Of a stretch of DNA of 48,268 nucleotides, positions 37,411 through 48,174 are shown in pieces. The position numbers and the translations under genes were made by a program. The notes beneath the pieces are model-generated. The model made no database searches and had not been told where the DNA came from. It was given only the letters and a program-made list of their open reading frames with translations. The DNA lies in NCBI GenBank assembly GCA_023212695.1, contig JALCCG010000166.1, forward strand, positions 1 through 48,268, given 5' to 3'. The stretch is from Sporisorium sorghi. Taxonomy: Eukaryota; Basidiomycota; Ustilaginomycetes; Ustilaginales; Ustilaginaceae. Numbering within the stretch: the first letter of the stretch is position 1; each line of letters starts with the position of its first letter.

Positions 37411-39975
37411 ATGCCACGTTGGCGTAGCTCGCTAGCCGTGCTGGGACGCATAGGATCGATCGAAGCTCAGGCGCCAGGTTCAAGCTCAGTCCTGCTCGGC
37501 TCATTCATCCCAGACTTTCTTGCCCCCAGCTTGCAACCAGTGACCAGACACGCTCGGCGTCCCACTGCTTCGCTCGCCAGCGCTGCTTTGGAGCATTCAG
37601 CAACCAACTCTTCGCAGGACTCGGCTGCTACGTCTTCGTCCTCTACAAAAAAGATACGTATGAGAGCAACTCGCGATCGACAGACCACTCCTCCTCGATA
37701 TCGAACACGCAATATCGACTTTTCCTCCTACTTTGACGCCGATGTTCCCAAACCTTCTTCTTCTACGTCGATCAACAAGGCTTTCCACCTACCTTGCTCC
37801 GACAAGAAGGGCGCTGCATACATTCGAATGCGCCTCGACACCGCAAAGGACGAAAGCGACCTCGCGAGATCTGCACAAGGGCTCTACCGTAGCTCCGCAC
37901 TGCTAGCTGAGCGAGAAAGCGTCAGCCATGCGGGGTCTGACACCGCTCGAAACGCCGACGAAAAGACAGCCGCTCTGGAGCTCAACGAGTTCTTTCTGCT
38001 CTCTCTTGCGCAAACATCGTATGCAATCACTCGACGTACCGGCAGTAATGGCCTCGACACGATGGATGGCTTTGTGGGCAGGTATCTTCGTCAGATGTGC
38101 AAAGATGTTCCTCACAGTTGCTTCTCCGACAGATTTTTATCTCGACTTGCAAGAGAAGCCGGGAGAAACAGCCAAAACTCGACCAATCAGGTGCTCAATC
38201 TGCTCTTCGACATTGTCCAACAGCGCTTGTCGCAGACAGCCGCAGTTCGATCCTCTGCAGAGGGACCGGTGAACACCAATGGCAGCCAAGCTAGTTCCAC
38301 ATCGCAAGTGCTGTTTCATCTCATGCAGAGCTTCTCGCACATTGGCCGGTCTGACGCCGTCAAAGGCTGCTTCGACCTGCTCAAGCGCCACTCGCTTCCC
38401 GTCAGCGTCTTTCACTACCAGCTCCAGCTCATTGCCCTGTTTCGAGAACGCACGTCGGACCTCGCCGACAAAGACCAGGGTGACATCGAACGCGAATCGA
38501 ACGACATACAGACCAGCATCCTGGCAATCAAGACCATGATGGAGGCGGACGGCGTCACACTTGACGACACGGCGCTCGCCACCATGGTCAACGGCCTTGG
38601 TGCGCCGCTGCGCAACCCTCTTGCCGAGGTGAGCTCGGTGGCGCAGGCCAAGAGCGCTCTGGGGATGGTGCGTACCGTTTTCGATCAGTTTGCTTCGCAG
38701 AAGCTGGGCGATGCGTTTGAGAGTATGCCTCGGCTCGTGTCGTCGCTCATCAATGCCGAGATCGATGCATTGCAGCGGGATCAGAGTCTCACTTCGAGAG
38801 CACAGGAAAAGGTCAGAGAGCGCATCCAGAGGTTCATCCAGCGGCTCGAATCCCGCGCTGCTTCGTCACAAAGCCCCGTCGTTGGCTCCTTGGATGGCAC
38901 ACCTTTTACGGAAAAACATCTAGCCTGCGCCTACCTCCAGCTTCGCCTGCACGCTGTCCTCGGCGAAGCGGACCGCGGCCTGGAGCAGCTTCGGCTGTTG
39001 CTCTCCGTCAAGCCTCTCGTAAAGTCGGACTCGTCCATCGAGGCACGCCGAGAACTCATCCTCAAACAGCGAAGCGGTGTTGTCAACCTCTTTTCTGCAA
39101 TGATGCAGCGACGCCGAGACATTGCAGGCCAAGACGCGGCGTTCGAGGTGCTGCAACGCGCTTTTTCGACAACATGGTTCGACCGGGTGTGGACGGGTGC
39201 TGCTCTGCCGTCGAATCTGGGCGCGGGGGTGGAGCTCAAGGCGTACGATCCGGATGCGAACGTGTTACGGCTGTGGACGCGATGGATCCACGCCTGGTCG
39301 GCCGACTACCAGGCTGAAGGCACGAAGAGGGGCGATGGAGGCGTTGGCAAGCACGAGTTGAAATATCGCACGTTCACGGGGAGCTATCCGTGGCAGACGC
39401 TGAAGCGCGGGCTGAGGCTGCTCAACAAGGTCATCGATCAGTACGAAGCCCTCGAGCCTACGCGCCGCGTGCCCAGAGCGCGCAACGATCAGGCGGACCC
39501 CAAGCCAGCCGCTCGCATCGCCGCATTCGCTTCGACCTTCACCGACGCCTGCGTGCTGGATAGCATCGTCAAGCTGTGCCTGCGCGGCGGCCGACCCGCA
39601 CCGAACGAGACCATGGCCACGCACGTCGAGCGCCGCTTGACGCTTCTGATCAGAACGCTGACACGCGTCTACGCGCCCGCGCGCACGTGGGAGCACGTCG
39701 AGCGCTGCATGCTCCGCCACCTCGCCCTCATCCCGCGCGAGGTGCTCCCGACAGCGGCGGTGAAGGACGCCATGGACCAGATCGAGAAGCGGAAGCAACT
39801 CGCGCTGTTGAGAAATCCGGAGCTCGTGAAGGCGCTCGATGCGCGCGTGGAAGGAGGAGAGGCGCCCGAGACGGGCTCCATCTTTGTATTGCGCCAGATG
39901 CTGCGCCAGCGCGAAGTACAGCACTCCCTCAACAAGCCCACCACCGCCACTCAGCCCAAGCCCGCTTTCACCTGA
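37411..39975 (+). CDS. PPR/TPR-like helical protein, probably mitochondrial
   Basis: 854 residues, one exon, ATG at 37411. I cannot assign a named family. The N-terminus (MPRWRSSLAVLGRIGS and on) is Arg/Ser-rich and nearly free of acidic residues over the first 20, which fits a mitochondrial presequence. Basic disordered sequence follows to about 120. From about 190 to the end the protein is predominantly helical. The block at roughly 300-425 has the paired-helix look of pentatricopeptide repeats (LFHLMQSFSHIGRSDAVKGC, then TLDDTALATMVNGL). A role in mitochondrial RNA metabolism is the natural guess for such proteins but is inferred. It ends 112 bp from the convergent repeat-protein gene. Confidence 0.82.
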   Translation: MPRWRSSLAVLGRIGSIEAQAPGSSSVLLGSFIPDFLAPSLQPVTRHARRPTASLASAALEHSATNSSQDSAATSSSSTKKIRMRATRDRQTTPPRYRTRNIDFSSYFDADVPKPSSSTSINKAFHLPCSDKKGAAYIRMRLDTAKDESDLARSAQGLYRSSALLAERESVSHAGSDTARNADEKTAALELNEFFLLSLAQTSYAITRRTGSNGLDTMDGFVGRYLRQMCKDVPHSCFSDRFLSRLAREAGRNSQNSTNQVLNLLFDIVQQRLSQTAAVRSSAEGPVNTNGSQASSTSQVLFHLMQSFSHIGRSDAVKGCFDLLKRHSLPVSVFHYQLQLIALFRERTSDLADKDQGDIERESNDIQTSILAIKTMMEADGVTLDDTALATMVNGLGAPLRNPLAEVSSVAQAKSALGMVRTVFDQFASQKLGDAFESMPRLVSSLINAEIDALQRDQSLTSRAQEKVRERIQRFIQRLESRAASSQSPVVGSLDGTPFTEKHLACAYLQLRLHAVLGEADRGLEQLRLLLSVKPLVKSDSSIEARRELILKQRSGVVNLFSAMMQRRRDIAGQDAAFEVLQRAFSTTWFDRVWTGAALPSNLGAGVELKAYDPDANVLRLWTRWIHAWSADYQAEGTKRGDGGVGKHELKYRTFTGSYPWQTLKRGLRLLNKVIDQYEALEPTRRVPRARNDQADPKPAARIAAFASTFTDACVLDSIVKLCLRGGRPAPNETMATHVERRLTLLIRTLTRVYAPARTWEHVERCMLRHLALIPREVLPTAAVKDAMDQIEKRKQLALLRNPELVKALDARVEGGEAPETGSIFVLRQMLRQREVQHSLNKPTTATQPKPAFT

Positions 39976-40087
39976 CCCTCACACTCCCTCCTCGTCTCAT
40001 CCACTCAATCACACATTCTCACAGCTCATCCTTTAGATTCAAATAGAATTGCAATTCCAGCCACCATCCACACTTCCACCCTCCCAC
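39976..40087. other. Short convergent 3' spacer
   Basis: 112 bp, C/T- and A-rich, between two opposing stop codons. Confidence 0.5.
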
Positions 40088-43000
40088 TCATAGCTCAATG
40101 TGAACCTTCGCAGCGACCGACTGCACCGCCTCCTTAGCATCCTCCAAATAGTCCTCCACCGTCTCCGGCGTAGGCGAGGCCCCAACAGCCGACGCCGCGG
40201 ACCGGCTCGCTTTGCTCAGCGCCGAGCTGGCGGACGCCGCCGTCTCAGCCGCGGCAGACGACACAGCCGACGCAGCGGAGGACGCCAATGAGGACGCAGA
40301 GACGGAAGCCGAGGCTGCGGAGCGCGATGCTTGTGAGGCGAGCGACGACGCTGACGACGCACCTGCCTGGACACCTGACGCCGCCGAGGCAGACGCCACC
40401 GAAGCCGCTGACGATGCCGACGATGCACCCGACTGAGCCGCTTTGCTCGCGTCGCTCAGCGCAGAGCTCGCGGAGCGCGAAGCCACCGACGCCGCCGATG
40501 AAGCTGCCGACGAGATGGAAGACACGCTGGGCTGAGCGGCCTTGCTAGCGTCGCTCACCACAGAGCTCGCCGAGCTCGATGCCACCGATGCCAGCGACGA
40601 CGCGGACGAAGCACCAGGCTGAACACCTTCGCCAATGTTGCCAGCAGCAACGCTGACGGACTGCGAGGCGACCGAGGCAGCGGACGACACGGAAGAGGCA
40701 CCCGCCTGTGCTGCTCCACTGACCCAGCTCGCAGCAGCACCAGCGGCGTCCTTGGCATCGTTGATGTAGTCGCCGACGGTCTCGGGGGTGGGCGAAGCGC
40801 CGACGGCCGAGGCGGCACTGCGGCTAGCCTTGCTCACGGCAGAAGAAGCCGAAGAGGCGGCATCCTTCACGTTGGCAGCGACGCCGCCCACCGCATCGGC
40901 CACAGCGGCAGAGGCCTTTGCAGCAGCAGCTGGCGTCGAGGACGATGCCCCCACAGCCGAGGCAACGCTGCTGCTCGCCTTCGCAGCAGCAGAGGCCACC
41001 GACTCGCCCGCAGCCGCTGCCTTGGCGTTGAGACTGTTGATATAGTCGTCGAACGACGAGCCCGACCCAGAGCCAGACGCAACATACGCCTTGGCACGCG
41101 CAAAGTATCCCTCGCTGGCAGGCTCGCCCAGCCTCAGCTTGCTTCGAGCCAGCCCAACCGCACTGAGCATGCCCGCAGCAGCATCGGTGCTGATGCGGCT
41201 AGCCTGCTCGGCGAGTCGATCGGTGATGTCCGAGACTTTAGCAGCGACGCCCTGGCCCGCGAGCTGGGCGAGCGCAGTATCGCAGTAGGCGATCAACTCC
41301 TTCCTCGCCGAGGCGTGCAGCTTGTCGGTCCAGGTGCGCAGCGAGTTGACCTCCTTCTGGACGTCCGGTGCGTCCTTGCTTAGATCGAGGGCGCCAGACG
41401 ACTTGCTGACGGGCTTCTTGTTGCTCTGCACCGCAGCCAGCTCCTCGGCAAAGAGCGAGGCGCGCTTGCGAACGCCAAGGTCCCAGCCGTGCCATTCATC
41501 CATGGTGACGGCGAACTTGGCATCGCGCATAATGTCGTCGTAGGCCTCCTTGGCAGCAGCGGCATAGCGACGCACCTCGGCGCTGCTCGTCTCGATGGCC
41601 TGCCTCTCGTCCTGGAGCAGCTTTTCGTAAAAGTTGGAGATCTGTACTTTCGTGTCGAGCGCAGCCTCGTCGAACTTGGCGATCTGCTGGTCGACGAGCT
41701 GATCACCAGCAGCAAGTTTCTTCTTGACATCGGCGTCAGAGCGGTTCGAGATCTTGCGCAGACCACGCTCGACTCGGTTGAGGAGGAGCGCAACCGTGTC
41801 CTCGACGAAAGCCTCGTTGACCAGACCGAAGCGATCGGGAAGGTCGGCGAGACGCTGGTTGCGCAGGTCGGCGAGACGGTCGACGGCGAGCTTATACTCC
41901 TTCTCGATGAGGTCGGTCATACCGGTTTCCCACACTTCGAGCAGATCCTTGACTTTGGCCTCTTCGGCGTCGAGTTCGGCGTCGAGCTGGGCCACCTTGA
42001 CGGGGTCGGTCTCTGTGCCAGTCGCCGTGTCGAAGACGGCGTCCTTGGCTTGCTTGACGCGGTCGAGAAGGGAAGGGTCGTTTTGAGCCTTGATTGCGTC
42101 TTGTTCCTAATGATACAGGGATGGATGGGGGTCGACAGCAGGTGAAGGTGGAAGCGAGAGTCAGCCAGTGTTGCAGCAAAAGGGGGAACCGCTGCAAAGG
42201 TTTTCCGCCACCAGAGGGCTGTAGCGGAAATCGCTGACCAAACCTGGTCCATCGCTATACACCAAGCTGCCATGGTACAGAGCAGAATTGATACAGGAAG
42301 TGGGTATGGAGAAAGGGGTATAGGCTTGGACAACAAAAGATCAACTTACAGCCTTCCTGACTGCCTGCTGGGCGTGCTTGTCAGCCTGCTTGGCGGTGTG
42401 CTTCATCTCCTGCTGCGCCGCCTTGATGGCATCCGAGCCAAGCCAGTGAGCCTTGCGCTCATACACTTTCGCAAGCAGACGGTCGAGCTGAGGACGAACA
42501 TAGACGCTGTAGAACCTGCGAACAGCGGGATCGACGTGGTTGACGAGGAAGCTGTAAGCGTGCTTGAGACTCTGCACAACTCGAGGATGCACCTTGTCCA
42601 TGTAAAAGGCATACGAGACCGAGGAAGAGTGCAGGCTGTACTGATAGGCCTGGTCGACATAGGGCGAGATATCGCGCTGGTAGATGTCGTGGTACGGCTT
42701 GACAGCCCTGTGGAGCGTGTCGATGTGCGGCTGCACGTTGTGCTTGTGGTAGAGGTGAGCCTGTTTGAGGTAAGGGTCGAGCTGCTTACGAGCACGTTTC
42801 AGCGTGCGACGACGAGCAGGATCGATGCGCTTCTTCCACAGCAGACGCCCGCGCTTGTTGGCCTCGCGGTAGATGGGACGAGACTTTTTCTGGGCTCGCT
42901 TGATCCAGGGCGTGACGGCGACGATGACAGGGCGAGTGTACGGCTCTGCCTTTTGCTGTGCCAAGTGGTAGTACGGCTTGACGATGGGGACAAGCTGGTC

Positions 43001-43294
43001 GTGCGCCTGTGCCAGATTGCGGCAGACGGGACGAGCATCTTTGGCCGAGTAGTCGAACGCAAAGGGACGCGAAGGGCACGTCCAGAGCGCAGCGTAGATG
43101 AGGTAGAAGATGGTGACGCGACTGGCAAACGCGATGAGCCAGCCAGTGAAACCTCGAGACTGTTTGCGTTTGGCAGCCTTTTTGTTGCGAGTGAGCTGGC
43201 CGGCCTTGTCGTCGTCGACTGGGAATCGAACGGCAGGTGTGGGGATGGAGGCGCGGCCGCTGGCCCTCGGCCTGACGTCGCCTTGTCTAGCCAT
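40088..43294 (-). CDS. Membrane-anchored Ala/Ser-repeat protein, two exons (unknown function)
   Basis: Exon 1 is 42350-43294 and exon 2 is 40088-42106, giving 987 residues. A hydrophobic segment at about 51-72 (WLIAFASRVTIFYLIYAALW) follows a basic N-terminus, so a signal-anchor is likely. Residues 80-290 form a Tyr/Pro/His-periodic region (VKPYYHLAQ, LDPYLKQAH, ISPYVDQAY, VHPRVVQSL, VRPQLDRLL). Similar fungal proteins have, as I recall, been mislabelled as 'transcription factor hoxa13'; no homeodomain is present here. Residues about 316-640 are helical and charged. The last 340 residues are Ala/Ser-rich with three related modules (DDYINSLNAKAAA near 665, GDYINDAKDAAGAA near 759, EDYLEDAKEAVQS near 965). 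An apolipoprotein- or LEA-like amphipathic, membrane-surface role is a guess. Confidence 0.82.
42107..42349 (-). other. Intron (243 nt) in the repeat-protein gene
   Basis: On the minus strand the donor is GTAAGT after GCT at 42350 and the acceptor is ATTAG ending at 42107. Phase 0. The second exon is open without its own nearby ATG, so it needs this splice. It is much longer than the other introns in the window (70, 85 and 89 nt). A CTGAC-like branch point lies near the 3' end. Confidence 0.82.
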
Positions 43295-44166
43295 GGCGAG
43301 TCGTGTCTGCGAGTGTGAAGGAGGGTGAACGAAAGAGACGTTTAACCGGCTCGCATGCGTTTGATCACAAAGGATGGATGGATGGATGGAAGAAGGAAGG
43401 AAAGAATGGGCGTTGCGCCTCAAGACGAAAAAGCAGCTGGTCAATGCTGAGTTTTGCGTGTGTGTGTCTTTTCTTGGCTTTGAGCGAGCGCCGCGACAAA
43501 GCAGCAGAAGCAGCGCCAGCAGCACGTGAATCTGCTCTGGCATTCCTCGAGCCGCTTTTTCCTTCTCTCGCTCTGCCTTTTCTGCGAAAATTCATGGGCA
43601 ACTACAGTAAATTACGTCACCAGCCAGAGACACGCGAGAGGCGAGCCGATTTTTGAAGAATGTTAGAGTGTATCTGAAATCTTTCTGAAGCCAAAAATTC
43701 CATCTGCAGGGTTCTTTTTCGTGCGCGTGTCTCTGCGCCACCTCTTCACTTTTCGTTTCAAGAGCGCCGCCACAGCTCGAACTTGTTCTTCCTGTTGTTG
43801 GTCAGGTGATGAGCTGTTGCTGCTGCGTTGCGTTGCCTGCTGCAGAGAGCGCGCACAAGCCGGCGTTGCGGCCTTTTTCATTTTTGAGTTTGGCTTTGCT
43901 TGCTCAACTTTATTCCTTTCAACCATCATCTCTTCCTTGTACAACAGCATCCTCCGCCCCGGCCTTGTGACTCGAATCTGCTTCATCTACCCTTCGATTC
44001 TTGGCGACAATCCGCTCAGACGAAAGCGCTCTTCCGAGGCAGCCACGGCTCAAAGCTATTCGGGCCCGCATCACACGACACTCGACGGTCGATCTCCTCC
44101 CAATCGACCTGCACTCTTGCAGTGCTCAGCACACAACTTCATCCTACTTCTCAAGGCTGCCGCATC
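43295..44166. promoter_or_regulatory. Shared divergent promoter region (repeat protein / JHD1)
   Basis: 872 bp without a supported gene. It contains a short ATGG tetramer repeat near 43376-43390 and a TCACGTGC-type box at 43522-43529. Several short upstream ATG frames precede the JHD1 start, the longest from 43721. Confidence 0.45.
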
Positions 44167-46191
44167 ATGACCGTAGCGGCAGCCCCCCCTTGCGGCGTCA
44201 GCGACCCACTCTCCACCTCGTCATCAACATCCACACGCTCTCTCCGCTCAAGCCCACGCAAGCGCGCAAAGTCGCCTCCGTCTACCTCCTCACAGCTCGA
44301 AGAACAGCGACACAAGAAGAAACCACGCGCTCAACCCATCGACGAATCCGAGCTCGACTGCGCAGCGTGCCCCAAAGCCGGCCAGCCCGCTCCCACTCCA
44401 GGCAAAGGCGCTGCCTCCGATCGCGAAACTTGGATCTGTTGCACGCACTGCAACACCTGGTTCCACTGCATCTGCATCAACCTCGAGAACCCAGACGACT
44501 TTAGCAAATGGTACTGCCAGCCATGCATCACTCGCTCCCAAGAAGCCTTTGACTCGGGCACCAGCTCTTCGCGTCCTCCTCTTGTCAACGTCACACGCCC
44601 TCCACGCCGAAAGTCGGATCGCGCAAGACTTCAAGTCGACTATGCCGCTATTCAGGAAGGCATCCCTGCCGATCCTCTAGGTCGCTGGAAATCGTTTCTC
44701 GAGGCCTACGAATTCGAGCCTGATCGCTTTCGCAGGATGCACGGCCACGAGTGGACTATCGACTGGCTCTTACACGACGAGACTGCGCTCAAACAGCCGG
44801 TACTCGTTCCTGCGCCAGACAACCACCCTTCTCACACAGCCAATGGCACAGTCAAGACGGAAGCGGACACGACATCACCTCCTCGCAGCACCAAACCCTC
44901 CAAGACATCCAAGAAGCAGACCAAACCTCGGCTTGCGCCACGAAGCACTACCATACCCGGCATGGTGGTACCGCCTCCAGACATGACCATCTTCGACGTT
45001 GCCGACATCATCGGCCATGATACGCCCGTCGAGGTCATCGACGTTGCCTCTCAGTCGTCCTCCAAAGCCTCTTGGACCATTGCCGAGTGGGCCGAGTACT
45101 TTGACACGCCCAAGGAAAAGAAGAAAAAGACGCTCAACGTCATCTCGCTCGAAGTCACAGGCACACCCATGCAGGCGTACGTCGAAGCACCCCAGCTCGT
45201 GCGCGACCTCGACTGGGTCACGCGCGACTGGCCTCAGGAACGTCGCGATCCGACTTGCGCCGACAACAGCTGGCCCAAAGTGCAGCGCTACGTGCTCATG
45301 GGCGTCGAAGGCGCCTACTCGGACTGGCACATCGACTTTGCCGGCAGCAGTGTCTACTATCATGTCATCTGGGGGCAGAAGACGTTTCTGTTTGCACCGC
45401 CTACGCCGCGCAACCTGGCAGCTTACAAGGCATGGTGCAGCAGCACGCGCCAGGACATCGACCGGCTCGGCGACCATCTGCACAGCCTTACCCGTGTCGA
45501 TATCCGTCCCGGCGAGACGATGCTCATCCCCTCCGGCTGGCTGCATTGCGTCTACACGCCCAAGAACACGCTCGTTGTAGGTGGCAACTTTTTGACCGAT
45601 TGGAATGTGGCGACGCAGTGGAAGCTCGTCGAGATCGAAGAGGCTACCAAAGTGCCCAAGAAGTTTCGCTTCCCGCATCTGAAGCGTCTCAGCTGGTTTG
45701 TGGCGAGAGGTTGGCACGAGCGACTGGAACCGCTCGACGCAGCCAAGCACGTTGAAGCAAAAGAAGAGGAGCAGGGTGAAGCAGGAGAAGAGGAGGAAGA
45801 AGCGGCGGAGGAGCAGGTCGAACTGCACGTGGCTGACTTGCTCGACGTGGTTCCACCCATCAAAGTGCTCAACAACATCGAACTCGTGCACCAATCCCTC
45901 AGCGACGATCTCGAGCTGATCCAGGATCCGTTCATCGCCGACAATGGCGACGAGAGGACGGTCAAGCAGCAGAAGGCGGCGAAAGAAGCCATTCCCACAC
46001 AGTACGTCGGCAACCTGCAGAAGGCGGAAGCGATGCTGGCGACGTTGCGCCAACGCATTGACAAGGCCAAGTTGTGGGCGGAGGCGGTGCAGCAGGAGCG
46101 GGTGCGTCTGGCCAAGGCGGGGAAGGCGGGGAAGAAGGAGGATAGCAATGGATCGTCAACAACAAGCAAAGGTAGCAAGGCACGCAAGTAG
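44167..46191 (+). CDS. JHD1: JmjC histone demethylase with PHD finger (JHD1/KDM2-KDM7 type)
   Basis: Fe(II)/2-oxoglutarate-dependent demethylase of the Jhd1 family, which in characterised members removes methyl groups from histone H3 lysine 36 or related sites. It has 674 residues; ATG 44167 is the only ATG in frame before the domains. A PHD finger covers 65-120 with Cys65, Cys68, Cys92, Cys95, His100, Cys103, Cys117 and Cys120, a complete C4HC3 set with a 23-residue first loop. The JmjC domain at about 345-500 has iron ligands His388, Asp390 (SDWHIDFAGSS) and His460 (SGWLHCVYTP), plus Lys405 for 2-oxoglutarate. The 72- and 17-residue spacings equal those of KDM2A and PHF8, so activity is expected. 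The tail has a Glu-rich stretch and a basic end. Nuclear chromatin role from family knowledge. Confidence 0.95.
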   Translation: MTVAAAPPCGVSDPLSTSSSTSTRSLRSSPRKRAKSPPSTSSQLEEQRHKKKPRAQPIDESELDCAACPKAGQPAPTPGKGAASDRETWICCTHCNTWFHCICINLENPDDFSKWYCQPCITRSQEAFDSGTSSSRPPLVNVTRPPRRKSDRARLQVDYAAIQEGIPADPLGRWKSFLEAYEFEPDRFRRMHGHEWTIDWLLHDETALKQPVLVPAPDNHPSHTANGTVKTEADTTSPPRSTKPSKTSKKQTKPRLAPRSTTIPGMVVPPPDMTIFDVADIIGHDTPVEVIDVASQSSSKASWTIAEWAEYFDTPKEKKKKTLNVISLEVTGTPMQAYVEAPQLVRDLDWVTRDWPQERRDPTCADNSWPKVQRYVLMGVEGAYSDWHIDFAGSSVYYHVIWGQKTFLFAPPTPRNLAAYKAWCSSTRQDIDRLGDHLHSLTRVDIRPGETMLIPSGWLHCVYTPKNTLVVGGNFLTDWNVATQWKLVEIEEATKVPKKFRFPHLKRLSWFVARGWHERLEPLDAAKHVEAKEEEQGEAGEEEEEAAEEQVELHVADLLDVVPPIKVLNNIELVHQSLSDDLELIQDPFIADNGDERTVKQQKAAKEAIPTQYVGNLQKAEAMLATLRQRIDKAKLWAEAVQQERVRLAKAGKAGKKEDSNGSSTTSKGSKARK

Positions 46192-46942
46192 GAGGTGCTT
46201 TCAGCATGGTTGCGGACGGAGACACGCCGATCAAGCAAGATGCCAGGGCACGATGAGTGCGTCGCATCGGTGATGGGCGCAGAAAGAAGAAGAAGGACCA
46301 ACGAGATAAGATTAGGTTTTTGCCTTGCATTGCAACGACCCCGCAGGTCATGCACGTCGTTTGACGTCACACAAGCTCAGCGTCAGTGTGGGCGGCGCAG
46401 AGGAAGAGTGAGCGAAGCACAATCGGCTCGGCGTCTTGAAGACATTCCGGCTTTGCAGCGACCGGCCGTGCGTGCTCCGATAAGGCACCTTTATCTTTCC
46501 TGTCCTCGGTTCCCTCTCTGCACGTCACACCAATCCATTCATGCTTCATGACAATGACAGCCCCGGAGACTTTGCGTACGCCTTACCCAAAACGTTTGCT
46601 CAACGTCATACTTTGCACCTTTGCTCGCCGATGTGATCTGGTCGGATGATGTCAGTGGCCCCTCAGATCTGTGAAGAGGCAGCGACGCCCCCGCAAAATG
46701 AACATGTGCGCCGTAAGCATTGCTGCTCCTCATCCTCCAGCATCTCCCCCCACGATCTGTATGTCCCTTCCTCCTCCTCGTGTTGTTGTAATTGATCTTG
46801 CTGGCAATCGACGATGTTGCGCTGTTGTCATGGTTGGTCGCGCTTATCTCTGCCGGCGGGAAAGGTTGACTCGTACGAAAGAGAAGCGCTGCCCTGTTGT
46901 CTGCCAAATTTCGATTTCGAGCGAGACTCTACACCTGCAGCA

Positions 46943-46960
46943 AAATAAATAAATAAATAA
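46943..46960. repeat. (AAAT)n microsatellite
   Basis: About four AAAT units, followed by more A and then a TGCATGCATGCA palindrome-like stretch at about 46969-46980. Confidence 0.8.
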
Positions 46961-47435
46961 AAAATCAATGCATGCATGCAACAGAAATTCTCTCGCCGAA
47001 CCAACGCTCGTGGCGTCGGGGAGCACCCTTCGCCAGCCGAGGCGCAGGGCACACGAAAAGATAAGAGACGAGCACGCGCTGTGATTGGCTGTCGTCGCGA
47101 CTCTTATCAGCTGCACTGCCTAAATGCCGACCCCCAAACGATTTTTGTTTGCCGAATGCAGAAGCGCAGCTTTCTTTTTCTGCGTCGCATTTTTTTGCGA
47201 CAGACAAGCGTCGAGGTAAGATGCCTCTCTCAAATCGACGCTGGCAACAACGACGTTGCAATGCCCGCGACCCTCCGCTCTCCGCTTGTCCCGGTCTCTT
47301 TCCCCCCGCGCCCCCACGTCTTGGCAGAGAGAGAAGAAGAAGAAGAAGGAAAAGTCCGCTTCTCGAGAATATGAAAATCAAAAACTCCTCCTCCTCCTCA
47401 TCGACCGTAGGCGAGGCCTCTGAGATGGAAACCCG

Positions 47436-47462
<27 letters not shown>
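47436..47462. repeat. A27 homopolymer
   Basis: Twenty-seven A. The length is uncertain in short-read assemblies. Confidence 0.85.
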
Positions 47463-47466
<4 letters not shown>

Positions 47467-48135
47467 TGGCTCTCACCACCCAAAACCTCGCTTGATAGAT
47501 AAGCAACTCGATCGCCATCCTTGATCACCACGTCTCGAGCATAACAAGAGACCAATCTCGCGGACGCCAGATTTCACAAGCCTATCTCTCGCGATCCGGG
47601 TTGACGTCGAACAAAGAAATCATGCCACGGTGTTGAGGCTGCTGTTCTTTTGGACACTCCGACAGCGGTCAAACACGGCTTTTTGTGTCCCCGTCCATCA
47701 ATGGGCCCCTCTTTCAGCTGTTGATGGCCCCGTGTGTGAAAAGTGGCTTGTGTGCAGCATATACATAGAGCAGAACAACCCCGACTTGATACTGCTGGGT
47801 AGAGAGACTAATGAGGACGTTGTTTGCACTTTGAAATTGGGCTTGTGAAAAGAAAGAGACGAGACGCGTGGGCGGAACAATGTTAGCGAATGATGAGATC
47901 ATGCTGTCGATGCAATGGATCGGTGGCTTCTACAGTGTCAATCTGCGTCGACGTTGATCCCTGTTCTCGGTCAACCTCGTGTGTGTGTGTCGCAACGGGG
48001 AAAAAAAAAAATAAAAAATGAGAAAGCAAAACAAGACTCGCACGTCGCTCGTGTTCTCGACCCGAGCGAGAAGAGTGTGTCGAGAACGAACCAGAAATTT
48101 CTTGTTTCGTGCGACGGTGAAACGCACCTTCAGAG

Positions 48136-48138
<3 letters not shown>

Positions 48139-48174
<36 letters not shown>
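48139..48174. repeat. T36 homopolymer near contig end
   Basis: Thirty-six T, the longest homopolymer in the window. All sequence after it consists of runs of C, T and A and looks unreliable. Confidence 0.85.

Noticed and set aside
40088..41995. A separate gene starting inside exon 2 of the repeat protein
   Set aside because: The codon at 41995 is GTG, the frame is open back to a good splice acceptor at 42107, and the upstream exon ends at a matching donor in phase.
44875..46053. 392-aa minus-strand frame opposite JHD1
   Set aside because: Overlaps the JmjC domain coding sequence completely; the sense strand has intact catalytic motifs.
46965..47555. 196-aa minus-strand frame near the right end
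   Set aside because: It runs through an A27 homopolymer giving poly-Phe, which is typical of a chance frame.
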